DNA of 38,850 nt. Source: Oscillospiraceae bacterium. GTDB taxonomy: Bacteria; Bacillota; Clostridia; Oscillospirales; UBA644. The position numbers were made by a program, and so were the translations under genes. Below are positions 1 to 8,314 of the stretch, one piece after another. Where the stretch lies: contig SVMT01000023.1 in the NCBI GenBank assembly GCA_015067305.1, positions 1-38,850 of the forward strand, in the 5' to 3' direction. The notes under the pieces are model-generated. The model was given only the letters and a program-made list of their open reading frames with translations. It ran no database searches and was not told the origin of the DNA. Position 1 is the first letter of the stretch. Every line of letters begins with the position of its first letter.

Positions 1-1992
1 CATAATAAGTCCTTCGTATTCGGGGAAAGCCTTCATCCATGTTTCATTTTCAATATAGGGTTTCAATTCATTACACATTACGGGAATATGGCTGAACCAC
101 GCATTATGGTAGTTCATGGTGTACTGTCTCATTCTTGCGTCATGGTGAATAGGTGAATCACCTGAATTTATGATAACATTATTGTATACATAACAGTCTC
201 TGCCGCCACCGATAAGGATAGCATAGCTTGCCACATTCACAAGAAGATTTCCGTAAGCCTTCTGACCTGAAAGACCGTCGTCCCAATAAATACCCGTTGC
301 AAAGGCACCCTCTGCACCAACATCGTGGATATAGTTATATCTGATCTCGCAACCGTAAGACCACAAGTTTCTGCCGCTGTAGAAAGCACCGCAGTCCGCG
401 GTTTCCAGCAAAACATTATAAACCTCGTTATATTCTATGATATGGTAAGGACCGTGCCACAAAACAGCTTGATGCGGAGCATTGCAGATTTCATTGTGAG
501 CAACCAAACTGCCTACGCCCTCAACCTGCACACCGTATCTTGATGTGGCAACAACTCTTGCCCAATCATGGATATAGTTGTTATAAACAAGGTTTTCGGA
601 ACGTGTCAAGGTTTCCATGTCGCCGCCCTCAAGATAAACACCGAAAGAGCCGAGGTTGCATATTTCGCAATTCTGAACGGTCAGTTTGTCACCGTACAAC
701 TGTACGCCGCCAACTCTGATGTTGCAGATTTTACAGTTATCTATTGTTACGTTTTCTGCCGTGCCGTAAATGCCCGTGCCTCTTGTTTCGCTGATAAGAA
801 AACCTTTGAATGTGAGGTTTGCAGCATTTTCCAATTCAATCAAGCTGTCGGTAATTGTAGACATTTTAATTCTTTCGGAATAGAAATCCTCTGTTTTGTA
901 AATGTAGAGAATACCGTTATTTCTATCTATATAGAATTCGCCTGCCATATCAAGCTCATCAAAAATATTAAAGAAATACCATCTTGTGGTTTGGTCTTTG
1001 ATACCTGTTTCAGACAGGTATGTTTCACTGTATTTGAACTGTACTGTATTGTTTTCATTATCGAACTTTACAACTTTATTTCTTGAGTCAGCCCAAGTTG
1101 TGGAAATATAACCGAAAGACCAAATATTTTCATGGGTAGACCATTTTGAAACACGGTCAAGAACACTGCTATCAACACTCAAAATCGGTCCTTTAGGGTT
1201 TCTTATGCCATAACCACCGTACACGGCATTTTCGCCGCCATATACGATTGATTCTGCATGAACCCAACCTTCGTTAGGCCAACGTGCGCATTGAAGAACC
1301 GTGTCACCGATGAAAACTTCAGCTTCGGCATCAACGGGAACATCTATCATTGAGCCGTTCTGATAAGGTTCAACCCCTACATACGCATCCATGTATTCCT
1401 CGTAGAACTGTCCCGTATGGTGTGAGCCTGAAATTATGTAATCGCCCCAATCTTCAGAAGTCAAGCCGTATTTCGCAAGGTCAACTTTTACAATATTGCC
1501 TGCGGCAGACTTGTCCATAAGGCGTGATTTTTCTTCCTCGTTTATGGGTTCAAAGTCTTCTGCGGAAAGGAGTAATGCACCTGTAATTTTTGCACCGAAC
1601 TCACTTTCGGAAACGTAAGTAATGGGACATTCAGCTGTACCGGAGTCAGCTTCCGTAAATACAAGTCCTTCTGTAATTCTGTATTCGCCGTCCTTGACGA
1701 AAACAGTAATACCGCCTGCGGGAAGTCCTTCTCCTGCTTTCAGTTCGCGAATTTTTGCCTGAGCTTCGGGAATTGTTTTGAAAGGTGCGGATTCGCTGCC
1801 GTTGCCGCCGTCTTTAGCGTTTGCGTCAACATAAAGCGTCAGCGCAGAGCCCTCAACCACGGACGTGTATTTGCTTACTTTCACCTCGTTGAACGGTAAA
1901 AGATCTTCCAAGTTCGGCTGTGAGCATGAGACCAAAGTAGTCCCTGCCATGACTGTCGCCAAAACTGCTGATAAAATGCGTTTAATATTCAT
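1..1992 (-). CDS. Right-handed parallel beta-helix lipoprotein (3' end outside window)
   Basis: Read on the minus strand from ATG at 1992, with 664 open codons to the window edge, so the C-terminus is missing. The N-terminus is a lipoprotein signal: Lys4-Arg5, a hydrophobic stretch, and lipobox LVSC with Cys23 as the lipidation site. Next comes a segment (about 40-70) of the type TLYVDANAKDGGNGSESAPF followed by KTIPEAQAKIREL, which opens many secreted beta-helix (pectate-lyase-like, DUF1565-type) proteins. The last ~250 residues contain repeated N-x-I/V turns (NCKICNI, NCEICNL, YNNYIHDWARV, YNEVYNV, YNYIHDVGAEG) typical of beta-helix coils. Family knowledge suggests a surface polysaccharide lyase or glycoside hydrolase; substrate and catalytic residues cannot be assigned. 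The GGAGG Shine-Dalgarno lies about 7 nt upstream of the start, which fixes it. Confidence 0.85.
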   Translation of the reverse strand, partial: MNIKRILSAVLATVMAGTTLVSCSQPNLEDLLPFNEVKVSKYTSVVEGSALTLYVDANAKDGGNGSESAPFKTIPEAQAKIRELKAGEGLPAGGITVFVKDGEYRITEGLVFTEADSGTAECPITYVSESEFGAKITGALLLSAEDFEPINEEEKSRLMDKSAAGNIVKVDLAKYGLTSEDWGDYIISGSHHTGQFYEEYMDAYVGVEPYQNGSMIDVPVDAEAEVFIGDTVLQCARWPNEGWVHAESIVYGGENAVYGGYGIRNPKGPILSVDSSVLDRVSKWSTHENIWSFGYISTTWADSRNKVVKFDNENNTVQFKYSETYLSETGIKDQTTRWYFFNIFDELDMAGEFYIDRNNGILYIYKTEDFYSERIKMSTITDSLIELENAANLTFKGFLISETRGTGIYGTAENVTIDNCKICNIRVGGVQLYGDKLTVQNCEICNLGSFGVYLEGGDMETLTRSENLVYNNYIHDWARVVATSRYGVQVEGVGSLVAHNEICNAPHQAVLWHGPYHIIEYNEVYNVLLETADCGAFYSGRNLWSYGCEIRYNYIHDVGAEGAFATGIYWDDGLSGQKAYGNLLVNVASYAILIGGGRDCYVYNNVIINSGDSPIHHDARMRQYTMNYHNAWFSHIPVMCNELKPYIENETWMKAFPEYEGLIM

Positions 1993-2033
1993 ATTTTTTC
2001 CTCCAATAAAAATGGAATTATTATATATTCATA

Positions 2034-2062
2034 ATTATAGCATAAGACAGCATGGCTGTCTA
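2034..2062 (-). promoter_or_regulatory. Sigma-A promoter of the beta-helix gene with palindrome over its -35
   Basis: On the minus strand, TAGACA (2062-2057), 17 nt, TATAAT (2039-2034). The -35 lies inside a perfect inverted repeat, AGACAGC at 2045-2051 and GCTGTCT at 2055-2061 with a 3-nt centre. The repeat could be an operator, or the tail-end hairpin of the upstream 2099-2368 gene, although no U-tract follows it. Confidence 0.6.
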
Positions 2063-2098
2063 CCTTCCTCCCGAAATTTCAGACTTTTGTCACAAAAA

Positions 2099-2368
2099 TC
2101 ACCGAGGTCGTTCCACAAACCATTTCCCTATATTTCTGCCGAAAATATCAGGGCTTCGCTCGAAGAAAATATATCGTTCCATTCCATTTATACGGACCGT
2201 GTATCTGTCCCCCTGCCCTCCTGCACGCAACGCAGGCGCAGGACGTACGTCAACGACTTTTTCCACCTTGTAAAGAGTTCCGTCTTCCCACATTATCATC
2301 ACGGGCAATATCTTCCCTTCCGTATTGAATTTAGCAAGAACTTCTATAAAAACTTTATTCGGATTCAT
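2099..2368 (-). CDS. Small conserved protein divergently paired with DNA polymerase IV
   Basis: An 89-residue protein with start ATG at 2368 and a clear AAGGAG site 6 nt upstream. Recognisable features are a beta-rich body with W27-E-D-G followed by Y-K-V-E-K-V-V-D-V-R, a central R-x-G-G-x-G-x-R-Y-T-V-R-I segment and a C-terminal IFFE...WFVE ending. No signal peptide or membrane segment. I recall proteins of this pattern beside dinB in other Clostridia, and actinobacterial dinB genes also carry small neighbours, so an accessory role in translesion synthesis is plausible but is inference. It is divergent from dinB with a 184-bp shared control region. No enzymatic motif is visible. Confidence 0.75.
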   Translation of the reverse strand: MNPNKVFIEVLAKFNTEGKILPVMIMWEDGTLYKVEKVVDVRPAPALRAGGQGDRYTVRINGMERYIFFERSPDIFGRNIGKWFVERPR

Positions 2369-2406
2369 GATTGCTCCTTTTTCTCACATTTTCCACAATT
2401 TACCAC

Positions 2407-2435
2407 TTGACAAATCGTTACATTTAGTGTATAAT
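2407..2435 (+). promoter_or_regulatory. Consensus sigma-A promoter of dinB
   Basis: TTGACA (2407-2412), 17-nt spacer, TATAAT (2430-2435): a perfect match to the sigma-A consensus. The expected start near 2442 gives a ~110-nt leader that contains the 20-bp palindrome at 2461-2480. I see no canonical Firmicute LexA box (GAAC-N4-GTTC). Confidence 0.8.
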
Positions 2436-2460
2436 ATAATTACAAGTTTCACCTACCGTG

Positions 2461-2494
2461 ATTTTATGATATCATAAAATATGTTTTTTGTCAA
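2461..2494 (-). promoter_or_regulatory. Promoter of the small dinB partner overlapped by a 20-bp perfect palindrome
   Basis: Minus-strand TTGACA (2494-2489), 17 nt, TATCAT (2471-2466). The -10 lies within the perfect palindrome ATTTTATGATATCATAAAAT (2461-2480). The palindrome therefore covers the -10 of the minus-strand gene and the early leader of the plus-strand dinB transcript, where one bound dimer could control both genes. That it is an operator is inference. Confidence 0.6.
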
Positions 2495-2552
2495 GATATT
2501 TATCACATTTTAAATATTAAATTTTAGTTAAATTATCACAGAAAGGGATTTT

Positions 2553-3791
2553 ATGGGCGACAGAATTATTCTCCACAGCGATCTGAATGCTTTTTATGCC
2601 TCGGTTGAGTGCATGTTGAACCCTGAATTAAAGGGAAAACCTGTGGCTGTTTGCGGCGACGAAGCGGAACGCCACGGTATAGTTCTCGCAAAAAGTGAAG
2701 AAGCAAAAAAATGCGGCATAAAAACAGGTCACACGAACCGTGAAGCCTTGAAGCTGTGTAAGGACCTCATAATCGTCCATCCCCGTCACGGTGTCTACTC
2801 TCAGTATTCCAAACTTGTGAGGGCAATATACGCCCGATATACCGACAGGATAGAACCTTTCGGAATAGATGAGGCATGGCTGGACATCACCTGTTGCGCC
2901 AAAACCATTGAAGAAGGCAGGCTCGTTGCGGAACAGATCAGAAACGAAATAAAGACGGAATTGGGGCTTACCGTTTCAATAGGTGTCTCTTTCTGCAAAA
3001 TTTTCGCAAAGCTGGGCAGTGACCTGAAAAAGCCCGATGCTGTAACCTGCATTTCACGAGATAATTTCAAAGAAAAAATATGGCCCTTAGCCGCTTCGGA
3101 AATGATCTACGTGGGAAGATCCACGGCAAAAAAACTTGAAAGATACGGTATCCATACCATCGGTCAGCTTGCGCAGACTCCCCCTGTATTTCTGAAAGAC
3201 CATTTCGGCGTAAACGGTATAACCCTTTACAATTTTGCCAACGGAAACGGCGGTCTGCAAGTTTCGGCAGACGGTTACGAACCTGAATCAAAAAGCATTG
3301 GACACGGAACCACAGCAAGGTTTGACCTCAGCACAAACGAAGAAGTTAAGATTCTCATATCAGAGCTTTCCCAGGAAGTCTCAAAAAGATTAAAATCAGA
3401 AAAACTTGCGGCAAGAGGAATTCAGATCACAATAAAGGACAATGATCTGGCAAATCACGATTTCAGAAAAACGCTCAACATGCAGACGCAAAGCCACAGA
3501 ACTATAGCAGAAGAATCATTTGAGCTTTTCAAAGAACGCTATAACTGGGCGAAAAAAATTCGCGCCGTGACGGTTCGAGTCATAAATCTTGTGGCAGAAG
3601 ACTGTCCCGAACAGCTGGATCTGATGACGGATACTTCCGAAGCGGAAAAAAATAAAAAGCTGGAAGACTGCATCGAATCCATTCGTTCAAAATACGGAAA
3701 TGCAAGCATAAATTACGCCTCTGTAAAGACCTCACCGCTGTTTACCCCACGCCAACCCGCCGTCCTTCCAGGAGGAAAAAAGATCGAATAA
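2553..3791 (+). CDS. dinB: DNA polymerase IV (Y-family translesion polymerase)
   Basis: A 412-residue Y-family polymerase that copies past damaged template bases. The palm motif I LHSDLNAFYASVE carries metal-binding Asp10; GIDEAWLDI holds Asp106-Glu107; SIGVSFCKIFAKLGSDLKKP is the typical fingers/palm segment. A thumb with a helix-hairpin-helix-like GIHTIGQLAQ follows, then the little-finger domain to about residue 350. An internal QLDLM resembles a beta-clamp-binding peptide. Length is close to the ~350-420 residues usual for Clostridial DinB. The start is ATG at 2553 with GAAAGGG 5 nt upstream. It sits alone on the plus strand behind a consensus promoter, followed by the GH125 gene, which has its own promoter. 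Confidence 0.95.
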   Translation: MGDRIILHSDLNAFYASVECMLNPELKGKPVAVCGDEAERHGIVLAKSEEAKKCGIKTGHTNREALKLCKDLIIVHPRHGVYSQYSKLVRAIYARYTDRIEPFGIDEAWLDITCCAKTIEEGRLVAEQIRNEIKTELGLTVSIGVSFCKIFAKLGSDLKKPDAVTCISRDNFKEKIWPLAASEMIYVGRSTAKKLERYGIHTIGQLAQTPPVFLKDHFGVNGITLYNFANGNGGLQVSADGYEPESKSIGHGTTARFDLSTNEEVKILISELSQEVSKRLKSEKLAARGIQITIKDNDLANHDFRKTLNMQTQSHRTIAEESFELFKERYNWAKKIRAVTVRVINLVAEDCPEQLDLMTDTSEAEKNKKLEDCIESIRSKYGNASINYASVKTSPLFTPRQPAVLPGGKKIE

Positions 3792-3854
3792 GAATTTTGT
3801 TTCAGGCTATGAAATCTTTTATACAAAAGTTTTTTAAAGATTCAGAGAAACCTA

Positions 3855-3883
3855 TTGCAATTCAGCTGAAAATGTGATATTAT
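3855..3883 (+). promoter_or_regulatory. Sigma-A promoter of the GH125 gene
   Basis: TTGCAA (3855-3860), 17 nt, TATTAT (3878-3883). The upstream GTG at 3874 lies beside the -10, which argues that translation starts at the ATG at 3916 instead. Confidence 0.6.
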
Positions 3884-3915
3884 ATAGTGGAATAACTTTG
3901 AAAGGAAATTTCAAC

Positions 3916-5205
3916 ATGAGTCAATTTGAACATATTTTAAAAGACCAGATCGAAAAGGTCTGCAATAAGCTTCATGAAATGGGTCGTGAAGACCTCATTC
4001 CCCTTTTCAAAAATTGCTATCCCAATACCCTTGAGACAACAACGAAGATCCTTGATGACGGTTCCGCTTTCGTAATCACAGGCGACATCCACGCAATGTG
4101 GCTCCGTGACAGCGCTGCGCAGGTACATCACTATCTGCCCGTTGCGCGCGAAAACGAGGAGCTTGCCGATATCATTGAAAAAATGATAAACCGCTATTCC
4201 ATTTATCTGCCCATGGACCCCTACGCAAACGCTTTCAACGAAAACGGTGACGATCCGCTGAGAGGTCATTACAAAGACGAAACATTCAGAAGCCCATTCG
4301 TTTGGGAGCGCAAATATGAAATTGACTCCCTTTGCTCTGTGCTTTTCATTGCATACAAATTTTGGAAAAAAGTTGGCAGAACTTCCATTTTCACGCCCGA
4401 ATTCAAAAGAAGCATTGAACTGATCCTCGACGTATGGGAAACAGAACAGTATCACGCTGAAAAATCCGAATATTTCTTCCGCCGTCACGATGTACCTGAA
4501 ATCGACACATTAAGAAATGACGGAAAAGGTCACCCCGTAGGTTATACAGGCATGACATGGTCAGGATTCCGTCCCTCCGACGACTCCTGTCAGTACAATT
4601 ATCTTATTCCTTCTGAAATGTATGCAGTCGTAACTCTCGGATATGCCGCTGAGATCGCCGTTGAAATGTACCGGGACGAAGCTCTTGCTGAAAGATGCAA
4701 GAAGCTTGCCGCTGAAATAGATGAAGGCATCAAAAAATTCGGCATCGTTGAAGACCCCGATTTCGGAAAAATTTATGCTTACGAAACTGACGGTCTGGGC
4801 AATTACAATCTTATGGATGACGCAAATGTGCCCTCTTTGATGTCAATCCCCTATCTCGGTTACTGTGACAACAGCGACCCGATCTACCAGAACACAAGAA
4901 GATTCATTCTTTCAAAGAAAAATCCCTACTATTTCGAGGGCAAAGTTTTGAAAGGCATCGGATCCCCACACACACCTGAAAACAGAGTATGGCCCATTGC
5001 GCTGGTTATGCAGGGACTCACTTCCGACAACAAAGAAGAGGTTGAAGATATCCTTGACATGCTCGTAAATTCTCACGCAGGAACTTACTTCATGCATGAA
5101 TCCATTGATGTGGACGAGCCCGAAAAATTTAGCAGAACATGGTTCGCCTGGGCAAACTCCATCTTCTCCGAGCTTATCCTCAAATACGCCGGATTTGAGA
5201 TTTAA
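3916..5205 (+). CDS. GH125 exo-alpha-1,6-mannosidase
   Basis: A 429-residue cytoplasmic glycoside hydrolase of family 125, inverting metal-independent enzymes that remove non-reducing-end alpha-1,6-mannose. The family signature TGDIHAMWLRDSAAQV is at about 55-70. SGFRPSDDS (~216-224) contains the Asp pair in which the general acid of characterised GH125 enzymes lies; MHESID (Glu395) matches the catalytic base region. No signal peptide, so the substrate is probably an imported mannooligosaccharide. The start is ATG 3916 with AAAGGAAA upstream; an in-frame GTG at 3874 is rejected because it overlaps the promoter -10. The GH38 alpha-mannosidase at 30 kb is a likely functional partner though unlinked. 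A dispersed hairpin repeat follows the stop. Confidence 0.93.
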   Translation: MSQFEHILKDQIEKVCNKLHEMGREDLIPLFKNCYPNTLETTTKILDDGSAFVITGDIHAMWLRDSAAQVHHYLPVARENEELADIIEKMINRYSIYLPMDPYANAFNENGDDPLRGHYKDETFRSPFVWERKYEIDSLCSVLFIAYKFWKKVGRTSIFTPEFKRSIELILDVWETEQYHAEKSEYFFRRHDVPEIDTLRNDGKGHPVGYTGMTWSGFRPSDDSCQYNYLIPSEMYAVVTLGYAAEIAVEMYRDEALAERCKKLAAEIDEGIKKFGIVEDPDFGKIYAYETDGLGNYNLMDDANVPSLMSIPYLGYCDNSDPIYQNTRRFILSKKNPYYFEGKVLKGIGSPHTPENRVWPIALVMQGLTSDNKEEVEDILDMLVNSHAGTYFMHESIDVDEPEKFSRTWFAWANSIFSELILKYAGFEI

Positions 5206-5226
5206 ATAATTAAAGTTAAACATATT

Positions 5227-5302
5227 GCGGGGGAACATTTTTGTAAAATTGTTCCCCCGCCCCCTTCAAAAAACTTTTGTGTAAAGCATTTCATGCTTTA
5301 CA
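5227..5302 (+). repeat. Dispersed intergenic hairpin repeat, copy 1 (after GH125)
   Basis: Hairpin GCGGGGGAACA (5227-5237) pairs with TGTTCCCCCGC (5250-5260), a 12-nt loop between them, then the family tail CCCCCTTCAAAAAACTTTT (to 5278). A second perfect hairpin follows, TGTAAAGCAT (5280-5289) with ATGCTTTACA (5293-5302). The loop/tail wording closely matches the copy at 32841. It begins 22 nt after the GH125 stop and probably ends that transcript, although the usual U-tract directly after the stem is absent. Confidence 0.75.
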
Positions 5303-5339
5303 TGTAAAAAATTATTATAAACCCTGATTCGGTTTTGTT

Positions 5340-5388
5340 GGAAAGGGTTTGGGAAAACCTTATTTTTCCGCGAAAATAAGGTTTTCCC
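5340..5388 (-). repeat. Dispersed intergenic hairpin repeat, copy 2 (after spoIVA)
   Basis: Same family in reverse orientation. A perfect 16-bp stem, 5351-5366 with 5373-5388 (arm GGGAAAACCTTATTTT), around a TCCGCG loop. On the minus strand the tail reads AAACCCTTTCC. It starts 25 nt past the spoIVA stop and follows the transcription direction of spoIVA, so copies 1 and 2 face each other between convergent genes. Confidence 0.75.
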
Positions 5389-5413
5389 ATAAACTATATT
5401 TATACACCTTACC

Positions 5414-6883
5414 CTATAATATAATACAGATCAGACCGCCGCTGCCCTCGTTGATAATGCGCTGGAGAGTCTCCTGCATCTTTTCGCGGGCATCCTCAGG
5501 CATTTTACCCAGCTTCGTGTTCAAGCCTTCATTAACAAGCTCATGGAGAGATTTTCCGAAAATATTGCTTTCCCAAATCTTTGTGGGGTCAGACTCAAAA
5601 TCGGTGAGAAGATAACGAATAAGCTCTTCCGACTGTCTCTCACTTCCCACAATAGGAGCAACTTCCGTCTCAATATTCGCCTTGATTATGTGATAACTGG
5701 GTGCTGAAGCCTTAAGCCGAACACCGTAGCGATTTCCCTGACGCATTATCTCAGGTTCATCGAGCTGGAGATCATTGATAGTTGGGGTGACAATGCCATA
5801 ACCTTTACAGTCAGCCTCTTCCATCGCATAGGAAAACTTCTCATAAGTTTTTCTGGAAGCGGAAAGTTCCCGAATAACCCGGAAAAGATCACCGTCATTT
5901 TCAACTTCAACTTCTGTGGTCTCGCTGAGTATCTTATAAAAAAGATTCTTTTTCACATCAGCAGAAACCAAAACAGAACCGTTTCCAAGATCAGTTTCAC
6001 AGGTCTCAGCCCTTGAAATGTACTCATTTTCAGCCAAAACAGAGCAAATTTCATTTATCTGACGGATCTTTTTAATTTTCGATGCGGAAGAAGTAATATC
6101 TCCAACCACTGATCTTTTAAGCCAATGGTCTTCGTTCAGCCCCAACAGCCACGACGGCAATGTAAAGTTTATTTCCTTTACAGGGAATTCAAAAAGGACC
6201 GTCTCCATGATTTCGTTTATGTCTTCTGAATCAAGGCTCAGACAGTCGATCGGCATAACAGGAACGCCGTATTTTTCTTCAAGTTCTGAAGCCAAAGCCT
6301 TTGCACGGTTGGAGCGAGGCTCAACGGTATTGAGCAGAACCACAAAAGGTTTATCCATTTCTTTGAGTTCTCGAACCACACGTTCCTCAGCTTCAACATA
6401 ATCGCTTCTGGAAATTTCCCCGATTGAGCCGTCAGTCGTAATAACAAGCCCGATAGTAGAATGTTCCTGAATAACCTTTTGAGTACCTGTCTCCGCCGCC
6501 ATATTAAACGGAATCTCCTGCTCATACCAAGGGGTCATGACCATTCGTGGGATATCGTTTTCAATATAACCGAGGGCTGACGGCACGATATAACCGACAC
6601 AGTCAATCAGACGTACACTGCACTTGACATTTCCGTCAAGCTCGATATCCACAGCCTCATTTGGAATGAACTTCGGCTCAGTCGTCATGATAGTTCTGCC
6701 TGCCGCACTTTGAGGAAGCTCGTCAATAGCTCTTGTGCGCTTGTACTCGTTGGAAATATTCGGAACGACGAGATTCTCCATGAAACGCTTGATAAAAGTA
6801 GATTTTCCCGTTCTTACGGGTCCCACGACCCCGATGTAAATATCGCCCTGAGTGCGAAGCGCAATATCGTGATAAATATTCAT
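5414..6883 (-). CDS. spoIVA: Stage IV sporulation protein A (spore coat basement ATPase)
   Basis: A 489-residue protein, close to the 492 of the Bacillus subtilis protein. SpoIVA is made in the mother cell, binds the forespore surface and polymerises with ATP hydrolysis to form the coat platform. Walker A GPVRTGKS is at 21-28; the TRKS-GTPase-like ATPase domain covers roughly the first 230 residues, with TTEPKFIPNEA and LIDCVGY in the expected places. The extreme C-terminus GGLICIIL matches the conserved tail needed for localisation through SpoVM in the family. The start is ATG 6883 with GGAGG 9 nt upstream, part of an inverted repeat. It is strong evidence that the organism forms endospores. 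Confidence 0.96.
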   Translation of the reverse strand: MNIYHDIALRTQGDIYIGVVGPVRTGKSTFIKRFMENLVVPNISNEYKRTRAIDELPQSAAGRTIMTTEPKFIPNEAVDIELDGNVKCSVRLIDCVGYIVPSALGYIENDIPRMVMTPWYEQEIPFNMAAETGTQKVIQEHSTIGLVITTDGSIGEISRSDYVEAEERVVRELKEMDKPFVVLLNTVEPRSNRAKALASELEEKYGVPVMPIDCLSLDSEDINEIMETVLFEFPVKEINFTLPSWLLGLNEDHWLKRSVVGDITSSASKIKKIRQINEICSVLAENEYISRAETCETDLGNGSVLVSADVKKNLFYKILSETTEVEVENDGDLFRVIRELSASRKTYEKFSYAMEEADCKGYGIVTPTINDLQLDEPEIMRQGNRYGVRLKASAPSYHIIKANIETEVAPIVGSERQSEELIRYLLTDFESDPTKIWESNIFGKSLHELVNEGLNTKLGKMPEDAREKMQETLQRIINEGSGGLICIIL

Positions 6884-6892
6884 ATAATTTTA

Positions 6893-6943
6893 CCTCCATA
6901 TATTCGTGTAGTTCAATATATGGAGGTTTCTCTTTATTTATGC
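6893..6943 (-). promoter_or_regulatory. spoIVA upstream: sigma-E-like promoter and 12-bp hairpin covering the RBS
   Basis: A perfect inverted repeat, CCTCCATATATT (6893-6904) and AATATATGGAGG (6915-6926), has a 10-nt centre; the GGAGG nearest the start codon is in one arm. A mother-cell sigma-E-like promoter can also be read on the minus strand: GCATAAA (6943-6937), 14 nt, CATATATT (6922-6915). If that promoter is right, transcription begins inside the loop and the hairpin is not in the mRNA; if transcription starts further upstream, the hairpin would hide the ribosome-binding site. Confidence 0.5.
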
Positions 6944-6958
6944 TTACAGCATTTTAAA

Positions 6959-8296
6959 TTATTTTATTAAAGTACAAATGTCATGCTTTTGGATTATTAT
7001 TTTAGAAACAACAGCAGACATGACCAAAACGAATAAAAAAGTAATTCCAAATGTTATCCATGAAGCTGTCGTTACAGCTGGCATTCCGTAGTAATTCATC
7101 AACGGCTTTAAAATTATCAATCCGAAAATCAGTCCGAACAGCAAAACAAATAGCATTTCCATTACAATATATAAAACAACGGAGTTCTTTGTTGCCCCTA
7201 CAGTTATATGTATAGCATAGTCTTTTATATTTCGGGAGATTCTGTTTGCAATGGTTGTTATAATTGTAATAAACGCAAAAACAGACAAAACCACAGTTAT
7301 CGATGCGGAAAAATTCGTTACGGTTTCAGTTCGTTCCTGCAATCTTTCAACATACGCTTTCTTATCTACTATGTTGTAAAATTTTGCCAAATCACTATAT
7401 TCATTAAGCGCTTCCTGCAACTGCGGCAGTACTTCCGCTTCGTGCCCCTCTGGAATCAAAAATTTTGTTTTATACATTGTGGCGTGAATATCTGCATTGA
7501 TTGCAATATTCTTGAGAGATACAGACGCACTTTCGTAGCTTTCAGCCGAGATTTTTATCATTGGAATTATTATGTAAGTATCTAAATCAAACACTGGATA
7601 ACCGTCACGCCCCAAAACAGTAGAATCTTCCTCAAGAAAACCTATTACTTTCAGACTTGGAACATTATCAATATCTCCTAAATAGGAATTCCCGTTGGCG
7701 TTGAGCTCTATTATATCTCCTACATCAAAAAAATCTTTTAATTTATATCCCAGTAATACAGCACGTGGTTGTCCTTCCTCATAAACCATATCATCATCTG
7801 TAAAATCACGACCTTCTATAACTCGGTAGTATTCAACTTTATGAAAATTTGGAGAAACGTATATGCTATATATATCCAACGATTCTTCAGTTATAATACC
7901 TTCATTTATAACACTTTCGTATATATTTGTATAATCTAAAATTTTATCGTATACTATAGTACGCACAATACCATCATCAATGACTAAATAGTCGAGGTTC
8001 TCAATAGAATCAATTTTTTCCCAAAATTTTATGGTTTCAATATCAATATGTTCATACGATGAGTCTATAAGTTTTAAAAGTTTAATTGGTGATTTATTAC
8101 TTGACAGACAGTATAAACCCCAATTTTGAAGAGATTCATGTTTACTACTCTGTTTACGGTATTCATTTATTGTGTGGTAGGACATTGTATATCCCTCAAG
8201 GACAAAAAGAAGCGCAAACAGAAAAACGGATAGAATAGTAATAAACCTATTTTTATCAAAGTTTTTCAAGCTTTCATCAAGACTAATTTTGAACAT
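6959..8296 (-). CDS. FtsX-like ABC-type permease, paralog 2
   Basis: A 445-residue membrane protein with the FtsX/MacB permease architecture: a cytoplasmic N-terminus, one membrane helix at about 18-38, a ~270-residue extracytoplasmic domain and three helices in the last ~130 residues. The family-typical stretch after the first C-terminal helix is ISRNIKDYAIHITVGATKNSVV. It is a clear tandem paralog of the gene at 8315 (shared EGRDFTDDDM..., identical ending DICTLIK). GAGGTG precedes the start; the gap to the upstream paralog is 18 nt, so they are one operon. No ATP-binding subunit is nearby. The substrate is unknown; relatives export peptides or lipids, or transmit signals across the membrane. 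Confidence 0.8.
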   Translation of the reverse strand: MFKISLDESLKNFDKNRFITILSVFLFALLFVLEGYTMSYHTINEYRKQSSKHESLQNWGLYCLSSNKSPIKLLKLIDSSYEHIDIETIKFWEKIDSIENLDYLVIDDGIVRTIVYDKILDYTNIYESVINEGIITEESLDIYSIYVSPNFHKVEYYRVIEGRDFTDDDMVYEEGQPRAVLLGYKLKDFFDVGDIIELNANGNSYLGDIDNVPSLKVIGFLEEDSTVLGRDGYPVFDLDTYIIIPMIKISAESYESASVSLKNIAINADIHATMYKTKFLIPEGHEAEVLPQLQEALNEYSDLAKFYNIVDKKAYVERLQERTETVTNFSASITVVLSVFAFITIITTIANRISRNIKDYAIHITVGATKNSVVLYIVMEMLFVLLFGLIFGLIILKPLMNYYGMPAVTTASWITFGITFLFVLVMSAVVSKIIIQKHDICTLIK

Positions 8297-8314
8297 TGCG
8301 ACACCTCATTTTTT

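Noticed and set aside
1865-2410. Plus-strand open frame across the beta-helix gene start and the 2099-2368 gene
   Set aside because: It covers two well-supported minus-strand genes and promoters, has no RBS, and its translation is low in recognisable structure.
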